Part shown: in pieces, positions 34,927-43,045 of the stretch
How positions within the stretch are numbered: position 1 is the first letter of the stretch
Layout: the number at the start of each line of letters is the position of its first letter
Source of the DNA: Borrelia hermsii DAH
GTDB lineage: Bacteria > Spirochaetota > Spirochaetia > Borreliales > Borreliaceae
Length of the DNA: 64,000 bases
Reading direction: 5' to 3'
Assembly (NCBI RefSeq): GCF_023035675.1
Contig: NZ_CP073142.1
Coordinates: 1 to 64,000, forward strand
The notes under the pieces: generated by a model
Seen by the model: the letters and a program-made list of their open reading frames with translations, nothing else
Database searches by the model: none
What the model was told of the DNA's origin: nothing
Program-made: the position numbers and the translations under genes

Positions 34927-35748
34927 TTGAAACATAAACATATTTTTTGGGTCCCTTCTATCGCCCTTATTTTCCCGCTCTTAGTTCTAATTGGTTGTAA
35001 TCCAAATCACAAATCAAATGACACATTAAACACTGCTCCAAAAGACATATTCGCAAAAAGATCGTTAAGAGTAAAAAATATTTTAAATGCAAGAAGAAAC
35101 TTAATAAACCAAATAAAGAACAAAGTCAAAACCGACCTAACTTTAATAAAGACACATGAAAAAGATATTATCAAGGAGTCTGGAACACAGCTTGGAATAC
35201 AATGTGCAATCTTTGATGAAATTCACTACCAGAATGTGGTGCATGCGTCAAATAAAACATATCCCATAGACAAATACAAAATAAAGCTATTCCACGCATC
35301 TTTAAATTACAATATAATAAGATTGAAATGGCTGGGAGAAATTCTGATTCAAATGCAAGCCCCTAATACTAAGAAAGGCAATAAACTTTATAAAGCAATC
35401 ATAAACACAGGAATAGAATACTATCAAAAGCCATTTGAAGCACTCGTAAATCAAATCAATATGGAACAAGACAATTTAACTCTTCTGAATGCTAAACAAC
35501 TAACAAACATTATAAACAATCTTAATACAATTGAAAACTTAAGAAAAATTTGGATATCATTTGTAGATAATACAATTAATGACTATAGGACTGATACAGA
35601 TATTAAAAATAACAGCATAAAATTACTAGAACACATAATCACTAAATACACAAAAATAGAAGATAAAATTAATAGTATCAAAGACATAGCTCACAAAACT
35701 AATAAAATTTTAAAGACAATAAAACACAACTATTACATTAATCAATAG
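34927..35748 (+). CDS. PFam54-type surface lipoprotein, diverged
   Basis: 273 residues, Cys24 (LVLIGCNPN), TTG start behind AACGAGGAGAATATT. It uses the MKHKHIFWVPSI signal peptide and leader of the preceding trio, but its mature protein is unrelated to theirs beyond the general fold: LIKTHEKDIIKESGTQLGIQ, LFHASLNYNIIRLKWLGEIL, and NNSIKLLEHIITKYTKIEDK. A new core has apparently been fused behind a conserved promoter and signal peptide. The motif LRKIWISFVDNTINDYRTDT resembles the 11534 gene (LWQNTVDSITKDYDDD). Confidence 0.6.
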   Translation: MKHKHIFWVPSIALIFPLLVLIGCNPNHKSNDTLNTAPKDIFAKRSLRVKNILNARRNLINQIKNKVKTDLTLIKTHEKDIIKESGTQLGIQCAIFDEIHYQNVVHASNKTYPIDKYKIKLFHASLNYNIIRLKWLGEILIQMQAPNTKKGNKLYKAIINTGIEYYQKPFEALVNQINMEQDNLTLLNAKQLTNIINNLNTIENLRKIWISFVDNTINDYRTDTDIKNNSIKLLEHIITKYTKIEDKINSIKDIAHKTNKILKTIKHNYYINQ

Positions 35749-35949
35749 GTTGATCAAAATGCGAAATACAATACCTTGCAAAAAAATTCTTAAGATTTAA
35801 TAAATTTCAAAACTAACATATAAGCTTAAATCACTTCAAATAAACTAAAATGCACCTAAAAGACCTACCATCAGGCCTGGCATATACAAGGCAATTGCCG
35901 CACTAACAAATATTATGATCAAAATTTTTATTATTTTTGATCAATTCAC

Positions 35950-35977
35950 TTGACATTCAAATTCAATAGTGTATAAT
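35950..35977 (+). promoter_or_regulatory. Promoter of the 36033 gene
   Basis: TTGACA, 16-nt spacer beginning TTCAAATT, TATAAT. The predicted leader is only about 50 nt, half that of the upstream array. Confidence 0.6.
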
Positions 35978-36032
35978 ATCATTTAAGAATGATTATTAGA
36001 TGATAATCAAAATTAAAGAAGGAGAATATTTT

Positions 36033-36839
36033 ATGAGAAATATTTTAAATAACATTTTTATTGGATTTGCTTTAATAGCATTTATACTAGTTAGTTGTAA
36101 CACAAAAGGCAGCGAACCTGCTACCCTACAAGACGCTCAAGGCAATAACCCAACAGCACAAACTCCATTAAAACCAATACCAGCCAAACCAGCAAATGAT
36201 GTTGCCCAAACAAATGAAGCTCAAAAACAAATTGTAATAAATGCTCTTAAGCAAAAAGTCGCAAGTGAACAAGCCATGCAAAAAGGCAAGGTTGAAAAGA
36301 CTAATCAATACGGAATGAAAGATGGAGTGTTTAAAAAATTAACTAACACCACTAATAACAAAACCTACGAAACTGCTGATAACAAGTCTTTAAGAGAAAA
36401 ATTTTATGCATCTTTAGATTGGATCGAAAAAACCATTGAGGACTTTGGAAAAATCATTGCTCAAATCGAAGCAGACGCCACCCATAAAGGTACTTGGACT
36501 GCAGATCTAATAAAAGCAGGACAAAATATTCAAGAAGAACTTGATAAAGTAAACACTCAAATAGACGCAAAAAAAGACAAGCTTAATTCTTTAAGTCTTG
36601 AAAAACTAAACGAACTTAAAGTCAACTTTGAGAAAATTGAAAAATCAAAAAAGACTTGGAAAACATTTGTAGATGAGGTTATCGCAGATCATACGGCTGA
36701 TAAAGGTAGCATCAAAAATGATGTTCAAAAATTAGCAGCACATATAAAGACATCATATGACAAGGACATCAAAGCTGCCCCTAAAAGCACTAAAGACACA
36801 GGTGCTGAAATTAAAAAAATACTAGATGAAATAAAATAA
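36033..36839 (+). CDS. PFam54-type surface lipoprotein, MRNILNN subgroup
   Basis: 268 residues, Cys22 (FILVSCNTKG). This is the first of five consecutive ATG-started genes (GAAGGAGAATATTTT). Core motifs: NQYGMKDGVFKKLTNTTNNK, REKFYASLDWIEKTIEDFGK, LNSLSLEKLNELKVNFEKIE and SIKNDVQKLAAHIKTSYDKD. The final block is the clearest match in the window to the PFam54 C-terminus (I-K-x-D-V-x-K-L-A-x-H-I). It differs from the next four in having a Thr/Pro-rich rather than Lys/Glu-rich linker. Confidence 0.75.
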   Translation: MRNILNNIFIGFALIAFILVSCNTKGSEPATLQDAQGNNPTAQTPLKPIPAKPANDVAQTNEAQKQIVINALKQKVASEQAMQKGKVEKTNQYGMKDGVFKKLTNTTNNKTYETADNKSLREKFYASLDWIEKTIEDFGKIIAQIEADATHKGTWTADLIKAGQNIQEELDKVNTQIDAKKDKLNSLSLEKLNELKVNFEKIEKSKKTWKTFVDEVIADHTADKGSIKNDVQKLAAHIKTSYDKDIKAAPKSTKDTGAEIKKILDEIK

Positions 36840-36877
36840 CATCACAAAATACATTTAAATATAATCATTACAACCAT

Positions 36878-36907
36878 AGAAGAGAAGATATTCTTCTCTT
36901 CTTTTTT
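36878..36907 (+). terminator. Intrinsic terminator after the 36033 gene
   Basis: AGAAGAGAAG / CTTCTCTTCT, 10 bp, then TTTTTT. Confidence 0.7.
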
Positions 36908-36994
36908 AATTAAAAAACTTATAACTAATACCTCAGGATAAAATTAATTGCAAATCAACGCAACAAGAAAAATAATATTTTTCTCTTAGGTTTA

Positions 36995-37022
36995 TTGGTT
37001 TTCAAATTATTTGATATACAAT
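36995..37022 (+). promoter_or_regulatory. Candidate promoter, gene at 37085
   Basis: TTGGTT, 16-nt spacer TTCAAATTATTTGATA, TACAAT; aligns with the TTGACA-TTCAAATT...TATAAT promoter at 35950. Confidence 0.45.
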
Positions 37023-37084
37023 ATCATATAAGAATCATTATCAATTTGATTGTGGTATAATAATATTAAGGAAGGAGAATATTT

Positions 37085-37942
37085 ATGAGAAATATTTTAA
37101 ATAACATTTTTGTTGCATTTGCTTTAACAGCATTTACACTAGTTGGTTGTAATCCAAAGGGCGGTGATTTTACTGCACTACAAGATACCCAAAGTGATAA
37201 TGCAACAACACAAATTCCAGCAAACCTAAATCTAAATGACAAACAAAAACTCGCACAAAACGCCTTGGAAAAGGCTCAAGGCATAAAGTCAGACAAAGAA
37301 AAAGACAAAGAAAAAGATAAAGAAAAAGATAAAGCACCATTAATAGCATGGGTAACAAACAAAGCTCAAACTAGTATAGCTTCAATCAAGCAATATAAAA
37401 ATAAGACTGAAGATGACGACCAATATGGAATGAAACAGGGGGTATTTAAATTATTAAAAAACTTGGGAAATCAAAAAACAGTAAATTCTGATGAGAATAC
37501 AGCCCTCAGAAAGTTATTTTATTTATCCTTAGAGTGGAATGAAGACAAAATTAGAAAGTTCGGAATAATCTTTAACAAAATAGATCTAAATAACATCAAT
37601 AATTTGACACAAAACATCTTCTTAGCAGGAGCAGGTCATGCTCAAAGATATTTTGAACAGATAATTAATATAATAGAGAACAAAAAAGATAATCTTAAGA
37701 CCCCGTCTCTTCAAGAATTAAAAAATATTAAAAGCAAACTTGAGGAAATTTACGAATTAAAACAGAAATGGACAGATACTATTAATAATATCATTACGGA
37801 TTATGAGGCTAATACCGATGACAGCCAAAATAACAACCAAGCATTATTAAAGCACATAAACTCTAAGTATGGTCGGGTATTTAAGGATGAAATTCCTAAA
37901 ATTCAAGCACTAGCTCAAGATATTGAAAAAATTTTAAAATAA
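37085..37942 (+). CDS. PFam54-type lipoprotein with KEKD repeat linker
   Basis: 285 residues, Cys22 (FTLVGCNPKG), ATG behind GGAAGGAGAATATTT. The mature linker carries five KEKD-like tetrapeptides (KEKDKEKDKEKDK at about residues 74-88), a highly charged short helix. Core: DQYGMKQGVFKLLKNLGNQK, RKLFYLSLEWNEDKIRKFGI, LKNIKSKLEEIYELKQKWTD, and a terminal FKDEIPKIQALAQDIEKILK shared with the 39316 and 40375 genes. Confidence 0.7.
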   Translation: MRNILNNIFVAFALTAFTLVGCNPKGGDFTALQDTQSDNATTQIPANLNLNDKQKLAQNALEKAQGIKSDKEKDKEKDKEKDKAPLIAWVTNKAQTSIASIKQYKNKTEDDDQYGMKQGVFKLLKNLGNQKTVNSDENTALRKLFYLSLEWNEDKIRKFGIIFNKIDLNNINNLTQNIFLAGAGHAQRYFEQIINIIENKKDNLKTPSLQELKNIKSKLEEIYELKQKWTDTINNIITDYEANTDDSQNNNQALLKHINSKYGRVFKDEIPKIQALAQDIEKILK

Positions 37943-37966
37943 CACTTTACAAAGCATTAGAACCTT

Positions 37967-37997
37967 AGGAAGGAAATTATTTTTTCCTTCCTTTCTT
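37967..37997 (+). terminator. Intrinsic terminator after the 37085 gene
   Basis: AGGAAGGAAA / TTTCCTTCCT, 10 bp, then TTCTT. Confidence 0.7.
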
Positions 37998-38070
37998 ATT
38001 TTAGAGAAAATGCCAAAAGCAATAAAAATAAATCCCAACTAATAAATTACAAAAAAAATAATATTTTTTA

Positions 38071-38099
38071 TTGGTTTTTCAAATTATTTGATATACAAT
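38071..38099 (+). promoter_or_regulatory. Candidate promoter, gene at 38164
   Basis: TTGGTT, 17-nt spacer ending ATTATTTGATA, TACAAT. Confidence 0.4.
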
Positions 38100-38163
38100 G
38101 TCATATTGTAATTATTACTAATTTGATTACGATATATAATAATATTAAGGAAGGAGAATATTT

Positions 38164-39084
38164 ATGAGAAATATTTTAAATAACATTTTTGTTACATTTG
38201 CTTTAACGGCATTTACACTAGTTGGTTGTAACCCAAAGGGCAGTGATCTTACTGCACTACAAGATACCCAAAGTAATGATACAACAACACAACAACACAT
38301 AACGCTCAGCCCACAACTAGCTGCTAGCAATGTTAAATTAGAAGGAAAAAAAGGAAATTTAATACCTAAACCAGAATTAAAGCCAGAAAACCCAAATGAC
38401 AAACAAAACCTTGCACAAAACGCTTTAGAAAAAGCTCAAGGCGTAAAGTCAGAAAAAGACAAAGAAAAAGATAAAGCACCATTAATAGCATGGATAACAA
38501 ACAAAGCTCAAACTGATATGGCTTTAATAAACAAATATAATAATAATATTGAAGACACTGAGCAATACGGAATGAAACAGGGGGCATTTAAATTCTTAAA
38601 GAACACAGAAAATAATAAAATAATGAATTCTGTCGAAAATACACAATTAAGAAAGCAATTATATTCATCCTTAGACTGGAGCGAAGGCAAAATCAGAAAG
38701 TTTGGCACAATCTTGAACACAATAGAACGAAATGATCCCAATAATTTGGCAAAAACGATCTTATCAGCAGGAGTAAATTATGCTCAAGGATATTTTGAGT
38801 GGATAATTAGTATCACACACAACAAAATAGAGCATTTAAATAAATTAACACTTCGGAAATTAAAAAATATTAAAGTCAACTTTGAAAAAATTGATAAACT
38901 AAGACAGAAATGGAGAGATACTATTGACAACATCATTGCTAAGTATGAGGCTAATACTGATGGCATGCAAAATGACAACCAAGTATTAATAAACCATGTA
39001 AACTCTCAGCATGGCACAATATTTAAATATTTCATTCTTAACATGCAAGTAATAGCTCAAAATATTGAAAAAATTTTAAAATAA
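38164..39084 (+). CDS. PFam54-type surface lipoprotein, MRNILNN subgroup
   Basis: 306 residues, Cys22, ATG start. It has an extra 25-residue linker segment (NVKLEGKKGNLIPKPELKPE) that is absent from the 37085 and 39316 genes but shared with 40375, so the subgroup alternates between two linker types. Core: EQYGMKQGAFKFLKNTENNK, RKQLYSSLDWSEGKIRKFGT. Its C-terminus (IFKYFILNMQVIAQNIEKIL) departs from the FKDEIPKIQALAQDIEKIL of its three sisters. Confidence 0.7.
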   Translation: MRNILNNIFVTFALTAFTLVGCNPKGSDLTALQDTQSNDTTTQQHITLSPQLAASNVKLEGKKGNLIPKPELKPENPNDKQNLAQNALEKAQGVKSEKDKEKDKAPLIAWITNKAQTDMALINKYNNNIEDTEQYGMKQGAFKFLKNTENNKIMNSVENTQLRKQLYSSLDWSEGKIRKFGTILNTIERNDPNNLAKTILSAGVNYAQGYFEWIISITHNKIEHLNKLTLRKLKNIKVNFEKIDKLRQKWRDTIDNIIAKYEANTDGMQNDNQVLINHVNSQHGTIFKYFILNMQVIAQNIEKILK

Positions 39085-39108
39085 CACCTTACAAAGCATT
39101 AAAACCTT

Positions 39109-39138
39109 AGGAAGGAAATTATTTTTTCCTTCCTTTGT
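39109..39138 (+). terminator. Intrinsic terminator after the 38164 gene
   Basis: AGGAAGGAAA / TTTCCTTCCT, then TTGTCTTTTT. Confidence 0.7.
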
Positions 39139-39223
39139 CTTTTTACAGACAAAATACCAAAAAGCAATAAAAATAAAGCCCAACTAATAAATTACAAAAA
39201 ATAATATTTTTTTCTTGAGTTTA

Positions 39224-39251
39224 TTGGTTTTTAAATTATTTGATATACAAT
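39224..39251 (+). promoter_or_regulatory. Candidate promoter, gene at 39316
   Basis: TTGGTT, 16-nt spacer, TACAAT. Confidence 0.4.
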
Positions 39252-39315
39252 CTTATATAAGAATCATTATCAATTTGATTATGATATATAATAATATTAA
39301 GGAAGGAGAATATTT

Positions 39316-40143
39316 ATGAGAAATATTTTAAATAACATTTTTGTTGCATTTGCTTTAACAGCATTTACACTAGTTGGCTGTAATCCAAAGGACGGTGATC
39401 TTACTGCACTACAAGATACCCAAAGTGATAATGCAACAACACAAATTCCAGCAAACCTAAATCTAAATGACAAACAAAAACTCGCACAAAACGCTTTAGA
39501 AAAAACTCAAAGCTTAAAATTAGAAGAAGATAAAGCACCATTAATAACCTGGATAACAAACAAAACTCAAACTGATACGGATTTAATAAACAAATATAAC
39601 AATAATATTGAAGACCCTGAGCAATACGGAATGAAACAGGGAGCATTTAAATACTTAAGAAATTCAGCAAATCAAAAAACAATAAATTCTGTCGAAAATA
39701 TACAATTAAGAAAGCGATTATATTCATCCCTAGAGTGGAACGAAAACACAATTAAAAAATTTGGAACAATTATAAATGAAATAGAAAACAATCAAAACAA
39801 GGATTTGGCAAAAAATATCTTAAACTCAGGAACAGATTATGCTCAAGGGAATTTTGAACAAATAATTGACAAAATAGAAAACAAAAAAGATAATCTTAAG
39901 ACTTTGACAATTCAAGAATTAAAAAATATTAAAAGCAAACTTGAAGATATTGACACATTAAGACAGAAATGGAAAGATACTATCAATAACATCATTGCTA
40001 AGTATGAGACTAATACTGATGGTATACAAAAGGATAGCCAAGAATTACTAAAATACGTAAACTATCAGTATGGCCGGGTATTCAAGGATGAAATTCCTAA
40101 AATTCAAGCACTAGCTCAAGATATTGAAAAAATTTTAAAATAA
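39316..40143 (+). CDS. PFam54-type surface lipoprotein, MRNILNN subgroup
   Basis: 275 residues, Cys22, ATG start. It has the short linker type without the PKPELKPE segment and with the KEKD run reduced to KLEEDKAPLI. Core: EQYGMKQGAFKYLRNSANQK (shared with 40375), RKRLYSSLEWNENTIKKFGT, TIQELKNIKSKLEDIDTLRQ, GIQKDSQELLKYVNYQYGRV. It is a mosaic of its two flanking genes: N-terminal part like 37085, middle like 40375. Confidence 0.7.
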   Translation: MRNILNNIFVAFALTAFTLVGCNPKDGDLTALQDTQSDNATTQIPANLNLNDKQKLAQNALEKTQSLKLEEDKAPLITWITNKTQTDTDLINKYNNNIEDPEQYGMKQGAFKYLRNSANQKTINSVENIQLRKRLYSSLEWNENTIKKFGTIINEIENNQNKDLAKNILNSGTDYAQGNFEQIIDKIENKKDNLKTLTIQELKNIKSKLEDIDTLRQKWKDTINNIIAKYETNTDGIQKDSQELLKYVNYQYGRVFKDEIPKIQALAQDIEKILK

Positions 40144-40167
40144 CACTTTACAAAGCATTAGAACCTT

Positions 40168-40197
40168 AGGAAGGAAATTATTTTTTCCTTCCTTTGT
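40168..40197 (+). terminator. Intrinsic terminator after the 39316 gene
   Basis: AGGAAGGAAA / TTTCCTTCCT, then TTGTCTTTTT. Confidence 0.7.
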
Positions 40198-40282
40198 CTT
40201 TTTACAGATAAAATACCAAAAAGCAATAAAAATAAAGCCCAACTAATAAATTACAAAAAATAATATTTTTTTCTTGAGTTTA

Positions 40283-40310
40283 TTGGTTTTTAAATTATTT
40301 GATATACAAT
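40283..40310 (+). promoter_or_regulatory. Candidate promoter, gene at 40375
   Basis: TTGGTT, 16-nt spacer, TACAAT. Confidence 0.4.
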
Positions 40311-40374
40311 ATTATATAAGAATCATTATCAATTTGATTATGATATATAATAATATTAAGGAAGGAGAATATTT

Positions 40375-41295
40375 ATGAGAAACAATATTTTAAATAACAT
40401 TTTTGTTACATTTGCTTTAACGGTATTTACACTAGTTGGTTGTAATCCAAAGGGCAGTGATCTTACTGCACTACAAGATACCCAAAGTGATAATGCAACA
40501 ACACAACACATAACGCTCAGCCCACAACTAGCTGTTAGCAATGTTAAATTAGAAGGAAAAAAAGGAAATTTAATACCTAAACCAGAATTAAAGCCAGAAA
40601 ACCCAAATGACAAACAAAACCTAGCACAAAACGCTTTAGAAAAAGCTCAAGGCGTAAAATCAGAAAAAGACAAAGAAGAAGATAAAGCACCATTAATAGC
40701 ATGGATAACAAACAAAGCTAAAACTGATACGGATTTAGTAAACAAATATAACAATAATATTGAAGACGCTGATCAATATGGAATGAAACAGGGAGTATTT
40801 CAATACTTAAGAAATTCAGCAAATCAAAAAACAGCAAATTCTGTCGAAAATACACAATTAAGAAAGCAATTATATTCATCCTTAGACTGGAGCGGAGACA
40901 AAATCAGAAAGTTTGGAACAATCTTGAACACAATAAAACGAAATGATACCAATAATTTGGCAAAAACGATCTTATTAACAGGAATAAATTATGCTCAAGG
41001 ACATTTTGAATGGATAATTAGTATAACATACGACAAAACAAAGCATTTAAATAAATTAACACTTCAAGAATTAAAAAATATTAAAAGCAAACTTCAAGAA
41101 ATTGACAAATTAAGACAAAAATGGATAGATACTACCAATAACATCATTACCGATCATGAGGCTAATGCTAATGGCATACAAAAGGATAACCAAAAATTAC
41201 TAAAGCACGTAAACTCTCAGTATGGCTGGATATTTAAGGATGAAATTCCTAAAATTCAAGTACTAGCTCAAGATATTGAAAAAATTTTAAAATAA
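40375..41295 (+). CDS. PFam54-type surface lipoprotein, last of the plus array
   Basis: 306 residues; Cys23, because an extra Asn codon lengthens the start (MRNNILNN). ATG behind GGAAGGAGAATATTT. It has the long linker with PKPELKPENPNDK. Core: DQYGMKQGVFQYLRNSANQK, RKQLYSSLDWSGDKIRKFGT, LQELKNIKSKLQEIDKLRQK, WIFKDEIPKIQVLAQDIEKI. It converges on the minus-strand array 205 bases further on. Confidence 0.7.
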   Translation: MRNNILNNIFVTFALTVFTLVGCNPKGSDLTALQDTQSDNATTQHITLSPQLAVSNVKLEGKKGNLIPKPELKPENPNDKQNLAQNALEKAQGVKSEKDKEEDKAPLIAWITNKAKTDTDLVNKYNNNIEDADQYGMKQGVFQYLRNSANQKTANSVENTQLRKQLYSSLDWSGDKIRKFGTILNTIKRNDTNNLAKTILLTGINYAQGHFEWIISITYDKTKHLNKLTLQELKNIKSKLQEIDKLRQKWIDTTNNIITDHEANANGIQKDNQKLLKHVNSQYGWIFKDEIPKIQVLAQDIEKILK

Positions 41296-41318
41296 CGCTT
41301 TACAAAGCATTAGAACTT

Positions 41319-41355
41319 TAGGGGGGAAAAAATAATTTCCTTCCTTTATCTTTTT
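41319..41355 (+). terminator. Intrinsic terminator of the last plus-array gene, G-U variant
   Basis: AGGGGGGAAA...TTTCCTTCCT, then TTATCTTTTT. Two A-to-G changes relative to the sister terminators still pair as G-U. Confidence 0.6.
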
Positions 41356-41500
41356 ACAGATAAAATACCAAAAAGCAATAAAATCAACTAAATTCACAAA
41401 ACCTATTCAGCAAATCTATTCTCGTACATCTTTTTTTTAATATCAATATTAATAATTGATCATATCTTAATAATTCCCGGTGTAATGGATCTAACTTATA

Positions 41501-42346
41501 TTAATTGGTTATTATTCTCTTAACCAGTCTTTTAAGCACATATAAAGACCGTACAATCTGATTAAACAATGGATTAATCCCTTTCTCCTCATGATAGATA
41601 TTTTCCAAATGGGCCAATATTATTTGTCTATCATTAGTCCTTGACGCTTCTCCTATATGCATTTTAATTTGAAATATTATGTTCTCCCTTAAATTAATCA
41701 ATTCACGTAGTTGAAATGTAGCATTATTAATTTCATCTTCAGTTGCTAATTCCTTAAGTTTACCCAAAGCGTAATCATTTAAATGCATCTGCCGCCCATC
41801 CCCTCCTCTGGAAACAACTGCAACCCTACGTAAACTATTTAACACATTTTGAACAACTTCCCTATCCTTACGTCTTTGATAAACCCTTTGTCCCTCAACA
41901 TTTTTACCGTCTCCTAAAGTCATCAATATACTCTCCAACTTCTCAATAAAAGTAACATCATACCCTAAACTCTCATAAACGTCATAGTGTGTATCTGGGG
42001 AGCTAAAATATTGTGGAAATTCTTTAAAAGGAATCTTAAATGAACGACCACCTTGTTTAAAGTTAGTTCTTAACTTTTTAAGCGATGTGCTAAACTGCCG
42101 TACCTCTCTTACTAATGTCTCATAAGGTGTATCGCTATCATTTGTATGCATTAGATCGCCAATTGGTATTTTTTCCTGTTTTAGTACGCTACTAGTCGTT
42201 ATTCCGCTGCTGCTGGCCCCTTCCGATACCCTAGGGCTACGAGTTACTATTCTTTTTTTATCTTTTGACATACTTAATTTATCTTTTTCCCCACAAGATA
42301 CAATGACTACAAATAATACCCAAAATAATATACTAAATTTTTTCAT
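41501..42346 (-). CDS. Surface lipoprotein, promoter-distal member of the minus array
   Basis: 281 residues, Cys18 (VIVSCGEKD). The ATG at 42346 is preceded by AGAGGAGAGATTTTA; the upstream in-frame extension has no separate site. A Ser/Lys-rich linker is followed by a helical core: YDVYESLGYDVTFIEKLESI corresponds to the Y-x-x-L-x-Y-x-x-x-x-I helix of the other lipoproteins, and INLRENIIFQIKMHIGEASR to their R-E-x-V-I-x-x-I-K-E helix. I read it as a diverged PFam54-like protein, family only tentative. It is convergent with the plus array. Confidence 0.5.
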   Translation of the reverse strand: MKKFSILFWVLFVVIVSCGEKDKLSMSKDKKRIVTRSPRVSEGASSSGITTSSVLKQEKIPIGDLMHTNDSDTPYETLVREVRQFSTSLKKLRTNFKQGGRSFKIPFKEFPQYFSSPDTHYDVYESLGYDVTFIEKLESILMTLGDGKNVEGQRVYQRRKDREVVQNVLNSLRRVAVVSRGGDGRQMHLNDYALGKLKELATEDEINNATFQLRELINLRENIIFQIKMHIGEASRTNDRQIILAHLENIYHEEKGINPLFNQIVRSLYVLKRLVKRIITN

Positions 42347-42502
42347 TAAAATCTCTCCTCTTTTTTGTTTTTCCACTATACAAACAATAATTAATCTTAT
42401 ATAATAAGTATTACATTATGATACTTATTATACGTTACAATCCATATGATTTAAGGTTTTTAAATTATTACTTCGTCCATTCACAACAAACAATATTTAA
42501 AA

Positions 42503-42541
42503 TATCAGCTTGGATACCCCAAGCTGATAGGTGGCTTAACC
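42503..42541 (-). repeat. Hairpin next to the GGTTAAGCCACC motif (degenerate small-RNA element)
   Basis: A perfect 11-bp stem TATCAGCTTGG / CCAAGCTGATA with a 5-nt loop. On the minus strand it is preceded directly by GGTTAAGCCACC, as in the elements near 47.4 and 50.1 kb. Confidence 0.5.
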
Positions 42542-42576
42542 TTTTTTAAATCTTTATTACTTCTTTTCAATATTTA

Positions 42577-42712
42577 CTATGGATAAACTACTGTTTCTAT
42601 GATCTTTTTATAGAAGTTACTTCTTGTATGCTTTTTAAACTCTAAGAACGCTAAATTCACTAGAGCTGATCCACAAACTTAACTTCAGGCTGTTTTAAGC
42701 TTAGTCTTTATT
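42577..42712 (-). pseudogene. C-terminal remnant shared with 60010-60215
   Basis: Minus-strand frames give LKQPEVKFVDQ, then after a one-base shift ALVNLAFLEFKKHTRSNFYK and a terminal IIETVVYP before TAG. The plus-strand remnant at 60.1 kb gives KRPEVKPVDHVLVDLAFLEL and IEVVAHLP before TAG. They are two decayed, inverted copies of one unrecognised gene. Confidence 0.45.
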
Positions 42713-43045
42713 TCTCTTGTTCTTTAACACTTGAATATAGCCTAAATTCATAGTTTGATTAACACTCATTGTATTTAAGCATTGTAACATAATATTGGGA
42801 CAAATTCATCCCGCACCTAAATTTAAAATCTCTGAAATTTTTTCAAAAAAAAGGTCTGAAACAGACCTAAATAAACTAATTTCTTTATTTTCATGTTTAA
42901 TCTTATATTTAATCTTTACACTAAATAAAAGACATGACAAAAGACATATTGGTTTAAGTAACATACACATAACATAATAATTAATGCTATTGTGTATTAT
43001 ACTATGGGAAGTTTAACCGCTCCATTTAAATTTAAACTTACCCTC

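Larger units (their letters stand above)
42347..43045. other. Intergenic region with a hairpin element and a gene remnant
   Basis: Holds the hairpin-plus-GGTGGCTTAACC element (42503-42541) and the minus-strand remnant at 42577-42712. The rest is AT-rich without a supportable gene. Confidence 0.45.
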
